Assembly (NCBI GenBank): GCA_027452145.1
Contig: DAIDHB010000304.1
Coordinates: 54,538 to 118,537, forward strand
Source of the DNA: Planctomycetales bacterium
Lineage (GTDB): Bacteria > Planctomycetota > Planctomycetia > Isosphaerales > Isosphaeraceae
DNA: 64,000 nucleotides
Direction of reading: 5' to 3'
The notes under the pieces were generated by a model. It was not told where the DNA came from and searched no databases. It worked only from the letters and a program-made list of their open reading frames with translations. Positions 1-7,061 of this stretch are shown here, piece by piece. Made by a program: the position numbers and the translations under genes. Each line of letters begins with the position of its first letter. The first letter of the stretch is position 1.

Positions 1-2
1 TC

Positions 3-620
3 GACGTCGCCCGGGGCCTGATGCGCGAGGCGCCCGAGGCGCTCGACGTCGCCCGGGAGTCGCGCGCCACGCGGGATGCCTACGGGATCGTCGACGACAA
101 CCCGGCGTCGTTCCCGCGTCAGTGCCTGGTCGCCCGCCGGCTGATCGAGCGGGGCGTCCGGGTTGTCGAGCTGATCGACACCGGATCCAACAACAACTGG
201 GACGCGCATGGCGACATGGGCGAGCACCGCCCCAGGGCACAGCGGGTCGACCGGGCGATTGCCGCCATGCTGCGCGACCTCGACCAGCGCGGCCTGCTGG
301 GCCGGACGCTTGTGGCGATCTGCACCGAGTTCGGCCGCACCCCGTGGACCGACTCGCCCGGCACGAAGGGGCGCAACCACTACGCGAAGGCGTTCTCGGT
401 AGTGCTCGCCGGCGCCGGCGTGAAGGGGGGCCTCGCGCACGGCGAGACCGACGAGTTCGGCATCGGGATCGTCCGCGATCCGGTCCATGTTCACGACTAC
501 CACGCGACGATCCTGCATCTCATGGGGGTCGACCACACGCGGCTCGTCTATCGCTACGCCGGCCGCGACTTCCGCCTGACCGACGTCGATGGCAAGGTCG
601 TGACGCCGGTGCTGTCCTGA
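3..620 (+). CDS. DUF1501 family protein, C-terminal part (5' end outside window)
   Basis: The frame is open from the left edge, so only about the last 205 residues are present. They carry DUF1501 (sulfatase-like fold) features: a LVARRLIERGVRVVEL helix, WDAHGD, a VDRAIAAMLRDLDQRGLL stretch and the EFGRTPW motif, then HDYHATILHLMGVDHTRL near the C-terminus. The same order is seen in the complete DUF1501 gene at 48185-49633. DUF1501 proteins are usually exported by a Tat-type signal (not visible here) and are often paired with DUF1549/DUF1553 proteins in planctomycetes; their biochemical role is not established. The family call is firm; the function is unknown. Confidence 0.9.
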   Translation, partial: DVARGLMREAPEALDVARESRATRDAYGIVDDNPASFPRQCLVARRLIERGVRVVELIDTGSNNNWDAHGDMGEHRPRAQRVDRAIAAMLRDLDQRGLLGRTLVAICTEFGRTPWTDSPGTKGRNHYAKAFSVVLAGAGVKGGLAHGETDEFGIGIVRDPVHVHDYHATILHLMGVDHTRLVYRYAGRDFRLTDVDGKVVTPVLS

Positions 621-758
621 GCCGATCCGCCGCGCCGATGTCGGCGAGCTGCGATCCGATCGGGGCGGGCCTTTGCCCTGGCCCCTATGATGACCACAAT
701 GAGAGATAGACGACCGGATCGACCGATCGTTGGCCGTCCGGTCGAATTCCGGAAGTGA

Positions 759-836
759 ACCACGGATGACACGAAGAGCACGAATGGGAGACGATCGGTC
801 TCGATCTTGATTCGTGGCCTTCGTGCAATTCGTGGT
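759..836. repeat. Imperfect 27-bp inverted repeat (hairpin) upstream of the response regulator
   Basis: Arms at 759-785 and 810-836 are reverse complements at about 22 of 27 positions by eye. The 24-nt loop contains a further small stem (GAGAC/GTCTC around GATCG). Both arms are built from repeated CACGAA/TTCGTG words. It lies between the DUF1501 stop and the ATG at 904, so it could be a transcript-end hairpin or a dispersed palindromic repeat. There is no T-run, so it is not a typical intrinsic terminator. Confidence 0.75.
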
Positions 837-903
837 CGAGATTCGGCTCTCCAATCGTCTGCGGCTAACGGTTTCTCCCGACAGCCTGGGATGTGGGCCG
901 ACC

Positions 904-2256
904 ATGCGAATCCTCATCGTTGACGACGAGCTGAACATCCGGAAGACGCTGCGGGTCGCCCTCGAGTCGACGGGGCACGCGGTCGAGGAGGCCGCGGGCG
1001 CCGGGGACGCCGCCCGGCTGGTTGACCGGGATCGGTTCGACCTGGCGCTCGTCGACCTGCGGCTGGGGACAACCTCGGGGCTGGACGTGCTCGGCGCGAT
1101 CCTGCGGAAGTCGCCGCGGACGGCCGTCGTGATCATCACGGCGCACGGGACGATCGACAATGCGGTCGAGGCGATGCGCCTGGGCGCGTTCGACTACCTG
1201 GCCAAGCCGTTCACGCCGGCGCAGATCCGCGCGGTCCTCGATCGGGCCGCGCGGTTCCGTGACCTCCAGACTCGCGTGGACGACCTGGAAGGCCAGCTCT
1301 CGCTCGAGGTCCCCGAGATCTCGATGGAGAGCGACGATCCGCAGGTGCAGGCGATCCTCGATCAGGGGCGCCGGGTGGCTGAAACCGGCGTCGTGGTATT
1401 AATCCGAGGCGAGAGCGGCACCGGCAAGGGGGTCCTCGCGCGGGCGATCCACGCCTGGAGCCGCCGGGCCCGGGGGCCGTTCGTCACCGTCAGTTGCCCC
1501 AGCCTGAGCGCCGAGCTGCTCGAAAGCGAGCTGTTCGGCCACGCCAGGGGCGCCTTCACCGGCGCGGTGGCCGACGCCGACGGCAAGGTCGCGGTCGCCG
1601 AGGGGGGCACGCTGTTCCTCGACGAGATCGGCGACCTGCCGATGCCGCTCCAGCCCAAGCTGCTGCGCTTCCTCCAGGAGCGCCGATATGAGCGCGTGGG
1701 CGAGGCCCGCCCGCGCGCGGCCGACGTCCGCCTGGTCGCGGCCACCAACCGCGACCTCGACGAGGCCGTCGCCGCCGGGCAGTTCCGCGAGGACCTGTTG
1801 TTCCGCCTCAACGTCGTCGAGCTGGTCATGCCGTCGCTGCGCGCCCGCTCCGACCGGCTGGCGCTGGCCGACCACATGCTCGCCTTCTTCGCCCGGCAGA
1901 TGGGCAAGTCCATCGAGGGCTTCACGCCCGAGGCGCGCGAGGCCCTGCTGCGCTACACGTGGCCGGGCAACCTGCGCGAGCTCCGCAATGCCATGGAGCG
2001 CGCCGCCATCTTCGCCGCCGGTCCGCTTGTCGACACCGCCGACCTCCCCGGCCGCGTCGTCGCCGGAGGGTTCCAGGCGAGGCCGGGCTCGCCCGCTGAC
2101 GCGATGCACGTCGGCGATCCGGTAAGCCTCGACCGGCTCGAGGCCGAGCACATCCGGCTGATCCTTGCCCGCACATCCAGCCGCGAGGACGCCGCCCGCA
2201 TCCTGGGCATCGACCCCAGCACCCTCTACCGCAAGCGCAAGCAGCTCGGGCTGTGA
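904..2256 (+). CDS. Sigma-54-dependent response regulator (NtrC/AlgB type)
   Basis: 450 aa. An N-terminal receiver domain (residues about 1-120) has the acidic pair D7/D8, phospho-acceptor D51 in LALVDLRLG and the conserved Lys in AKPFTP. An AAA+ sigma-54 interaction domain (about 140-380) shows Walker A GESGTGKG near residue 169, the sigma-54 contact loop GAFTGA near 216 and a GGTLFLDEIGDLP Walker B. A Fis-type helix-turn-helix (DAARILGIDPSTLYRKRKQLG) ends the protein. The ATG at 904 is preferred over an in-frame codon at 814, because the receiver begins immediately with MRILIVDDE and 814 lies inside the hairpin repeat. It precedes a histidine kinase and kdpFABC, so it is probably the kinase's partner and may control kdp through RpoN (inference). 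Confidence 0.93.
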   Translation: MRILIVDDELNIRKTLRVALESTGHAVEEAAGAGDAARLVDRDRFDLALVDLRLGTTSGLDVLGAILRKSPRTAVVIITAHGTIDNAVEAMRLGAFDYLAKPFTPAQIRAVLDRAARFRDLQTRVDDLEGQLSLEVPEISMESDDPQVQAILDQGRRVAETGVVVLIRGESGTGKGVLARAIHAWSRRARGPFVTVSCPSLSAELLESELFGHARGAFTGAVADADGKVAVAEGGTLFLDEIGDLPMPLQPKLLRFLQERRYERVGEARPRAADVRLVAATNRDLDEAVAAGQFREDLLFRLNVVELVMPSLRARSDRLALADHMLAFFARQMGKSIEGFTPEAREALLRYTWPGNLRELRNAMERAAIFAAGPLVDTADLPGRVVAGGFQARPGSPADAMHVGDPVSLDRLEAEHIRLILARTSSREDAARILGIDPSTLYRKRKQLGL

Positions 2257-2480
2257 GAGAGGTCGCCCGATCCTGACATGTACCGTCCGCGAATCATGCA
2301 AATCGCAAGGGCCGCGGGGCGTGGCCTTGCAACTTGCCCGATCCGCCGGACGCCAGCACCATGAGGCCGCGTGACAGGCCGCGTCGCATGTCGAACGCGG
2401 AGAGCAACTTGAGCCGGAACCTCGGATCTCCGGCCGCCCGGCACGCCGATCGCTGATGTCCCTGTTGAGGACAAATTCCG

Positions 2481-4367
2481 GTGAAAACGCTGCGCACGAA
2501 GTTACTGATCGGACTGTTGCCGACGCTGGCGATCCTGGTCGCGCTTGGCCTCTGGGCGATCGTGATGTTCTACCGCCTGGGCGGCAACATCGACGTCATC
2601 CTGCGCGAGAACTACCGCAGCGTGCTGGCGGCCCAGGGGATGAAGGAGGCGCTCGAGCGGATGGACTCGGGCCTGCTGTTCGCCGTGGGCGGTCGCGATG
2701 GACGGGGTCGCGAGCAGTTTGATCAATACCGGCCGCGGTTCGAGCAGCACCTGCGGACCGAGCAGGGGAACATCACGCTCCCGGGCGAGCAGCAGCTCGC
2801 CGACGACCTAGACAGGCTCCATCGCCTCTACCTGGCCGCGGCCGACCACTTCTTCGCGCTGCCGCCGCAGCAGGACGAGCGGCGGGCGCAGGTCTACTTC
2901 GACGAGCTGCTGCCAACCTTCGAGCAGATCCGCGATCGGGCCGACCAGGTGCTCACGCTCAACCAGGATAACATGACCGCGATGGACCGCCGCGCGCGGG
3001 AGTTCGCCTCGCACTCGATCCGGCTGATGGTGCTCGCGCTACTCGGCGCGATCACGATGGCAGTGGCCGTCGCGCTCTTCGTCAGTCGGTCGATCCGCCG
3101 GCCCATCCAGGCGGTCACCGACGCGGCGCGGGCCCTGGCGCGGGGCCAGCTCGACCAGGTCGTGCCGGCGGCCACGCGCGACGAGCTGGGCGACCTGGCG
3201 GTGGCGTTCAACCAGATGGCGCGCACGATCCGCGAGTACCGCCAGGCCGGCACGGCGCGGCTCCTGCGAGCCCAGCGGACGGCGCAGGCGACGATCGACT
3301 CGTTCCCGGATCCCGTGGTCGTGGTCGACACGCTCGGCCGGGTCGAGCAGGCCAACCCGGCGGCGCGCCGGCTGCTGGGCGTCGTCCCGGCTGCCGAGCC
3401 GCCCGTCCCGTGGCACCCGGCACCCCCGCTGAAGTCGCTCGTCGCCGACGTCCTCGCCGGCCGCGGCGATCACCTGCCTGTATCGCTCGAGCAGGCCGTC
3501 CCCCTGCCGAGTACCGGCCAGGAACGCTACTTCCTCCCCCGCGTGGTGGCGATCCGCGACGGCAACGACGAGCCGATCGGCGCCGCCGTCAACCTGGTCG
3601 ACGTCACCAAGTTCCACCTGCTCGACCGGCTCAAGAGCGACATGGTCGCCACCGTCAGCCACGAGCTGAAGACCCCGCTGACCAGCGTGCAGATGGCCGT
3701 CCACCTGCTGCTCGAGGAGGTCGTCGGCCCGCTGACGCCCAAGCAGCTCGAGTTGCTGCTCGCCGCCCGCCAGGATGCCGACCGCATCCTGGCCATGATC
3801 AACGACCTGCTCGACCTGACGCGGATCGAGCAGGGCCGCGTCAAGCTGGACCTCGAGTCCGTCGCCGCCGACGAGCTGATCGGCGAGGCCGTCGCGCGGA
3901 TGCAGCACCAGGCCGCCGACGCCGGCATCCGGCTCGAGGCGTCCCCGGGCGGCCACGACCTGGGCCTCCAGGTCGACCGCGACCGGATCGACCACGTCTT
4001 CGACAACCTGGTTCAGAACGCGATCCAGCACACGCCGCGCGGCGGCACGGTCCGCCTGGCGGCCCGGCGAGAGGGAGACAGCGTGCGGATCCAGGTCAGC
4101 GACACCGGCCGGGGCATCCCTCGCGAGCATTTGCCCCGGCTGTTCGAGAGGTTCTACCGCATCCCCGGCGCCAGCCGGACCGGCGGCGCCGGGCTCGGCC
4201 TGGCGATCGTCCGCGAGATCGTCACCGCGCACGGCGGCCGGGTCGAGGTGGACAGCCAGCCCGGCAAGGGGACGACCTTCACCGTCTCGCTCCCCGCCAG
4301 CCCCGACCCGCACGATCCGTCTCCAACCCAGGGCCAGTTGCCATGTGTGCCGACAAGTGCATCCTGA
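2481..4367 (+). CDS. Membrane sensor histidine kinase (KinB-like: HAMP-PAS-HisKA-HATPase)
   Basis: 628 aa with a GTG start. A first membrane segment (about residues 9-30) is followed by a helical extracytoplasmic region (about 31-170), a second membrane segment (about 178-203), a HAMP linker (SRSIRRPIQAVTDAARALARG) and a PAS domain (about 265-375). The HisKA motif ATVSHELKTPLTS puts the phosphorylated His at residue 394. The HATPase domain shows the N box NLVQNAIQHTP, G1 box DTGRGIP and G2 box GAGLGLAIV. The 3' end overlaps the next response-regulator gene by 25 bp, implying translational coupling. Position between two response regulators and upstream of kdp suggests it supplies the kinase function that the truncated KdpD here lacks. 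The signal sensed is not evident. Confidence 0.92.
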   Translation: MKTLRTKLLIGLLPTLAILVALGLWAIVMFYRLGGNIDVILRENYRSVLAAQGMKEALERMDSGLLFAVGGRDGRGREQFDQYRPRFEQHLRTEQGNITLPGEQQLADDLDRLHRLYLAAADHFFALPPQQDERRAQVYFDELLPTFEQIRDRADQVLTLNQDNMTAMDRRAREFASHSIRLMVLALLGAITMAVAVALFVSRSIRRPIQAVTDAARALARGQLDQVVPAATRDELGDLAVAFNQMARTIREYRQAGTARLLRAQRTAQATIDSFPDPVVVVDTLGRVEQANPAARRLLGVVPAAEPPVPWHPAPPLKSLVADVLAGRGDHLPVSLEQAVPLPSTGQERYFLPRVVAIRDGNDEPIGAAVNLVDVTKFHLLDRLKSDMVATVSHELKTPLTSVQMAVHLLLEEVVGPLTPKQLELLLAARQDADRILAMINDLLDLTRIEQGRVKLDLESVAADELIGEAVARMQHQAADAGIRLEASPGGHDLGLQVDRDRIDHVFDNLVQNAIQHTPRGGTVRLAARREGDSVRIQVSDTGRGIPREHLPRLFERFYRIPGASRTGGAGLGLAIVREIVTAHGGRVEVDSQPGKGTTFTVSLPASPDPHDPSPTQGQLPCVPTSAS

Positions 4368-4969
4368 TCGTCGACGACGAGCCGAACGTCCGGCTGATGC
4401 TGCGCACGGCGCTCGAGTCGTCCGGCTACACGGTCGCCGAGGCGGTCGACGGCCTGGCGGCCCTCGAGCGGCTCGGCGCCGAAACTGGCGCCTTCGCGCT
4501 CATCGTGCTGGACCTGCGCATGCCGAGGCTCGACGGCATGGAGACCCTCCGCCGCATCCGCGAGCGCCGCGACCCCACGCCCGTCGTGATGCTCACCGCG
4601 CACGGCAGCGTCCCCGACGCCGTGGCCGCGATGAAGCTGGGCGCCATCGACTTCCTCGCCAAGCCGGTCACGCCCGGTCAGCTCCGTGCCGTCGTCGCCG
4701 AGGTTGTCGCTCGCAACGCCGAGGCCCCCGCGGACGCGCCGGCCCCCGCCGCGCCCGAGGGTCGGCCGTCGTTCGCCTTCGAGCTCGCCCGCGCCAGGCG
4801 CGCCATCAACCGCGGGAACTTCATCGAGGCCGAGAGCCTCCTTCGCGAGATCCTCGACAACGACCCGGAAGCGCAGGAGGCCCGCGCCCTGTTCGACCGG
4901 CTCAATACCCTCAAGGAGCGCGAGGGCCACGGCTCGTTCCGGATGCTCCGCGAGTGGTTCCCCGGATGA
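4343..4969 (+). CDS. Response regulator, receiver domain plus short helical C-terminal extension
   Basis: 208 aa. The receiver domain (about residues 5-125) has D11/D12, phospho-acceptor D57 (VLDLRMPRLDG), T/S in LTAHGS and Lys in LAKPVTP. It is followed by an Ala/Pro-rich linker and a C-terminal helical segment (about 150-208; RAINRGNFIEAESLLREIL) resembling a TPR-like helix pair. No DNA-binding domain is present. The start is inside the kinase gene's last codons (25-bp overlap). A stand-alone receiver downstream of a kinase may act as a phosphate sink or a protein-protein output. It is placed directly before the kdp structural genes. Confidence 0.88.
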   Translation: MCADKCILIVDDEPNVRLMLRTALESSGYTVAEAVDGLAALERLGAETGAFALIVLDLRMPRLDGMETLRRIRERRDPTPVVMLTAHGSVPDAVAAMKLGAIDFLAKPVTPGQLRAVVAEVVARNAEAPADAPAPAAPEGRPSFAFELARARRAINRGNFIEAESLLREILDNDPEAQEARALFDRLNTLKEREGHGSFRMLREWFPG

Positions 4970-5008
4970 CCGGCTCGCACCGTCCAGGCCAATGGAAAGG
5001 ACCGTCGC

Positions 5009-5092
5009 ATGATGTCGCTCGTCACGCTCGTCATCGGAATGACACTTTTCGGACTCTTCTACGCGATGGTGATCGGCTGCGATCGCCTCTGA
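5009..5092 (+). CDS. 27-aa single-pass membrane peptide upstream of kdpF
   Basis: The frame starts with two ATG codons (5009 and 5012) and encodes 27 residues: a short polar start, one hydrophobic helix (LVTLVIGMTLFGLFYAMVIG) and the C-terminal sequence CDRL. It sits 39 bp after the response-regulator stop and 22 bp before kdpF, on the same strand. Its length, single helix and polar tail resemble KdpF, but the ending differs from KdpF's RPERF. Real translation is inferred from position and composition only. It could be a second small Kdp subunit or leader peptide. Confidence 0.6.
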   Translation: MMSLVTLVIGMTLFGLFYAMVIGCDRL

Positions 5093-5114
5093 CATCGATC
5101 AATCGGAGTCTCGC

Positions 5115-5195
5115 ATGATCTACCTGACCGGGCTGCTGACCGTCGCCGCCCTCGTGTACCTCGGATACGTGATGATCCGCCCCGAGCGGTTCTGA
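5115..5195 (+). CDS. kdpF: KdpF, small stabilising subunit of the Kdp potassium ATPase
   Basis: 26 aa: MIYLTGLLTVAALVYLGYV forms one membrane helix, followed by the characteristic KdpF ending MIRPERF. KdpF is a single-span peptide that stabilises the KdpABC complex in the membrane. Order kdpF-kdpA-kdpB-kdpC is conserved and kdpA starts 50 bp later. It is very short, but the RPERF tail and operon position make the call secure. Confidence 0.9.
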   Translation: MIYLTGLLTVAALVYLGYVMIRPERF

Positions 5196-5200
5196 ACCCG

Positions 5201-5224
5201 TCTCGCTCTCGCTCTCGCTCTCGA
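5201..5224 (+). repeat. Short hexanucleotide tandem repeat before kdpA
   Basis: Three perfect TCTCGC units plus a fourth with one change (TCTCGA) lie between kdpF and kdpA, ending 21 bp before the kdpA GTG. The repeat is pyrimidine-rich on the sense strand and is followed by a purine-rich GGACTGGAGG segment that is the likely kdpA ribosome-binding site. Confidence 0.7.
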
Positions 5225-5245
5225 CCTGGACTGGAGGCCGTCAAA

Positions 5246-6991
5246 GTGGACTGGCTGCTGATTCATCCGCTCTGGGCGATCGGATTGCCGATCGCGGCGT
5301 CGCTGCCCCTGGGATGGCTGATGTGGAAGGCGCTCGACCCGCCGCCGGACTGCGTCGGCCGCGGCGTCGACGCCATCCCCGTGGGTCTGCTCCGACTCTT
5401 CGGTCACCGCGAGCCGGCGGAAATGGGCTGGAAGCGCTATGCGCTCGCGCTCTTGACCTTCAACGTCGCGCTGTTCGTCCTGTCGTTCACCGTGCTCTGG
5501 GCGCAGGCCTGGCTGCCGCTCAACCCCGACGGCAAGGGCCCGCTCACGACGCTGGGCTACAAGGACCCCTCGGGCGTCGAGCACAGGGACGCCGACACCG
5601 CCGTCATCTTCAACACCGTCTGCTCGTTCGTCACCAACACGAATCTCCAGCACTACTCGGGCGAGCAGCATTTGTCGTACTTCAGCCAGATCGGCGGGAT
5701 CGTCTGGCTCCAGTTCGTCACCCCGGCCTGCGGCCTGGCAGTGATGCTCGCCGTGATCCGCGGCCTGCGCGGCGGGAAGCACCTGGGCGACTTCTACCTC
5801 GACACGGCGCGGAGCGTTGTCCTCGTGCTCCTGCCCCTCGCGGCGATTGTCGCGGTGCTCCTGGTCGCGACCGGGATGCCGATGACCTTCCAGGGCGCGG
5901 CGAAGGCGACGACGCTCGAGGGCGGCACTCAGACGATCGCGATGGGCCCGGTCGCCGCCGAGGTCGCCGTCAAGCAGCTCGGCACCAACGGCGGCGGCTT
6001 CTTCGGGCCCAACTCGGCGCACCCGTTCGAGAACCCGACGCCCTGGAGCAACCTGCTCGAGGTCGTCTCGATCGTCCTCATCCCGATGGCGTCGATCGTG
6101 ATGTTCGGCCTGATGATTCGCGACCGCAAGCACGCGGCGGTGGTCTACGGCGTGATGCTGGCCCTGCTGCTTTGCGGCGTCGCCATCGCGGTCTGGGCCG
6201 AGCTCCAGCCGAGTCCCGCCGCGCACGGCCAGCCCGTCGCGCAGGGCGCCAACATGGAAGGCAAGGAGGTCCGCCACGGGCCCGTCGCGTCGGCGACCTG
6301 GGCTGCGATGACGACCGCCACGTCGAACGGCTCGGTCAACGCCATGCACGACAGCTTCCAGCCGCTGGGCGGGGTCGTGCCCATGTCGCTGATGATGCTG
6401 AACGTCGACTTCAGCGGCATCGGCGCCGGGTTCCTGAACATGCTGATGTACGTGATCACCGCCGTGTTCCTCGCCGGGCTGATGGTCGGTCGCACGCCCG
6501 AGTACCTGGGCAAGAAGATCGAGGCCCGCGAGGTCAAGCTGGCGATGCTGGCGATCCTGATCCATCCCCTGCTCATCTGCTGCGGCGCGGCGCTGTTCTC
6601 GGCGACCGACTGGGGGCGCGGCACGGTCGCCAACCCCGGGCCGCACGGCTTCAGCGAGATCCTCTACGAGTTCACCTCGGCCTCGGCCAACAACGGCTCC
6701 GGCTTCGAGGGGCTCGCGGATAACAACCCCCACTGGAACATCGCCACCGGCATCGTGCTGTTGCTCGGCCGGTTCCCCGCGCTGGTGCTGCCGATCGCGA
6801 TCGCGGGCTTCCTGGCTCAGAAGAAGCGCGTGCCGCCGTCGTCGGGAACCTTGCTCACCAACGACCTGACCTTCGGCGCGATGCTGCTGGGCACCGTGCT
6901 GCTGGTCGGCGCGCTGTCGTTCATGCCGGCCGTGGTGCTCGGCCCGATCGCCGACCACCTGGCGACGGCTGCCGCGGCCGCGAAACCCTGA
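5246..6991 (+). CDS. kdpA: KdpA, potassium-binding channel-like subunit of Kdp ATPase
   Basis: 581 aa, close to the usual 550-600. KdpA is the K+-translocating subunit of the high-affinity KdpFABC pump, with SKT/Trk-channel ancestry. Seen here: many hydrophobic helices, the KdpA signature NTNLQHYSGEQHLSYFSQ (near residues 131-148), and the selectivity-loop regions LGTNGGGFFGPNSAHPFENP and TSASANNGSGFEGL. The GTG start at 5246 follows GGAGG by about 9 bp and gives the expected N-terminus. The next gene is kdpB, 70 bp downstream. Confidence 0.97.
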   Translation: MDWLLIHPLWAIGLPIAASLPLGWLMWKALDPPPDCVGRGVDAIPVGLLRLFGHREPAEMGWKRYALALLTFNVALFVLSFTVLWAQAWLPLNPDGKGPLTTLGYKDPSGVEHRDADTAVIFNTVCSFVTNTNLQHYSGEQHLSYFSQIGGIVWLQFVTPACGLAVMLAVIRGLRGGKHLGDFYLDTARSVVLVLLPLAAIVAVLLVATGMPMTFQGAAKATTLEGGTQTIAMGPVAAEVAVKQLGTNGGGFFGPNSAHPFENPTPWSNLLEVVSIVLIPMASIVMFGLMIRDRKHAAVVYGVMLALLLCGVAIAVWAELQPSPAAHGQPVAQGANMEGKEVRHGPVASATWAAMTTATSNGSVNAMHDSFQPLGGVVPMSLMMLNVDFSGIGAGFLNMLMYVITAVFLAGLMVGRTPEYLGKKIEAREVKLAMLAILIHPLLICCGAALFSATDWGRGTVANPGPHGFSEILYEFTSASANNGSGFEGLADNNPHWNIATGIVLLLGRFPALVLPIAIAGFLAQKKRVPPSSGTLLTNDLTFGAMLLGTVLLVGALSFMPAVVLGPIADHLATAAAAAKP

Positions 6992-7061
6992 CGGGACGCG
7001 ACGTCACGCGATCCCCGAATCCCCAAATCCGTCGATCCCGAAGCGGGAGGATGACTGTCCG

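Noticed and set aside
2316..2342. Possible sigma-54 promoter (TGGCC...TTGC) ahead of the kinase gene
   Set aside because: The GG and GC pairs are 11 bp apart rather than 10, and the flanks do not fit the -24/-12 consensus.
2481..4969. A second long open frame through the histidine kinase gene, continuous with the receiver at 4343
   Set aside because: Its N-terminal part is an Arg/Pro-rich shadow of the kinase; only the receiver from 4343 onward is protein-like.
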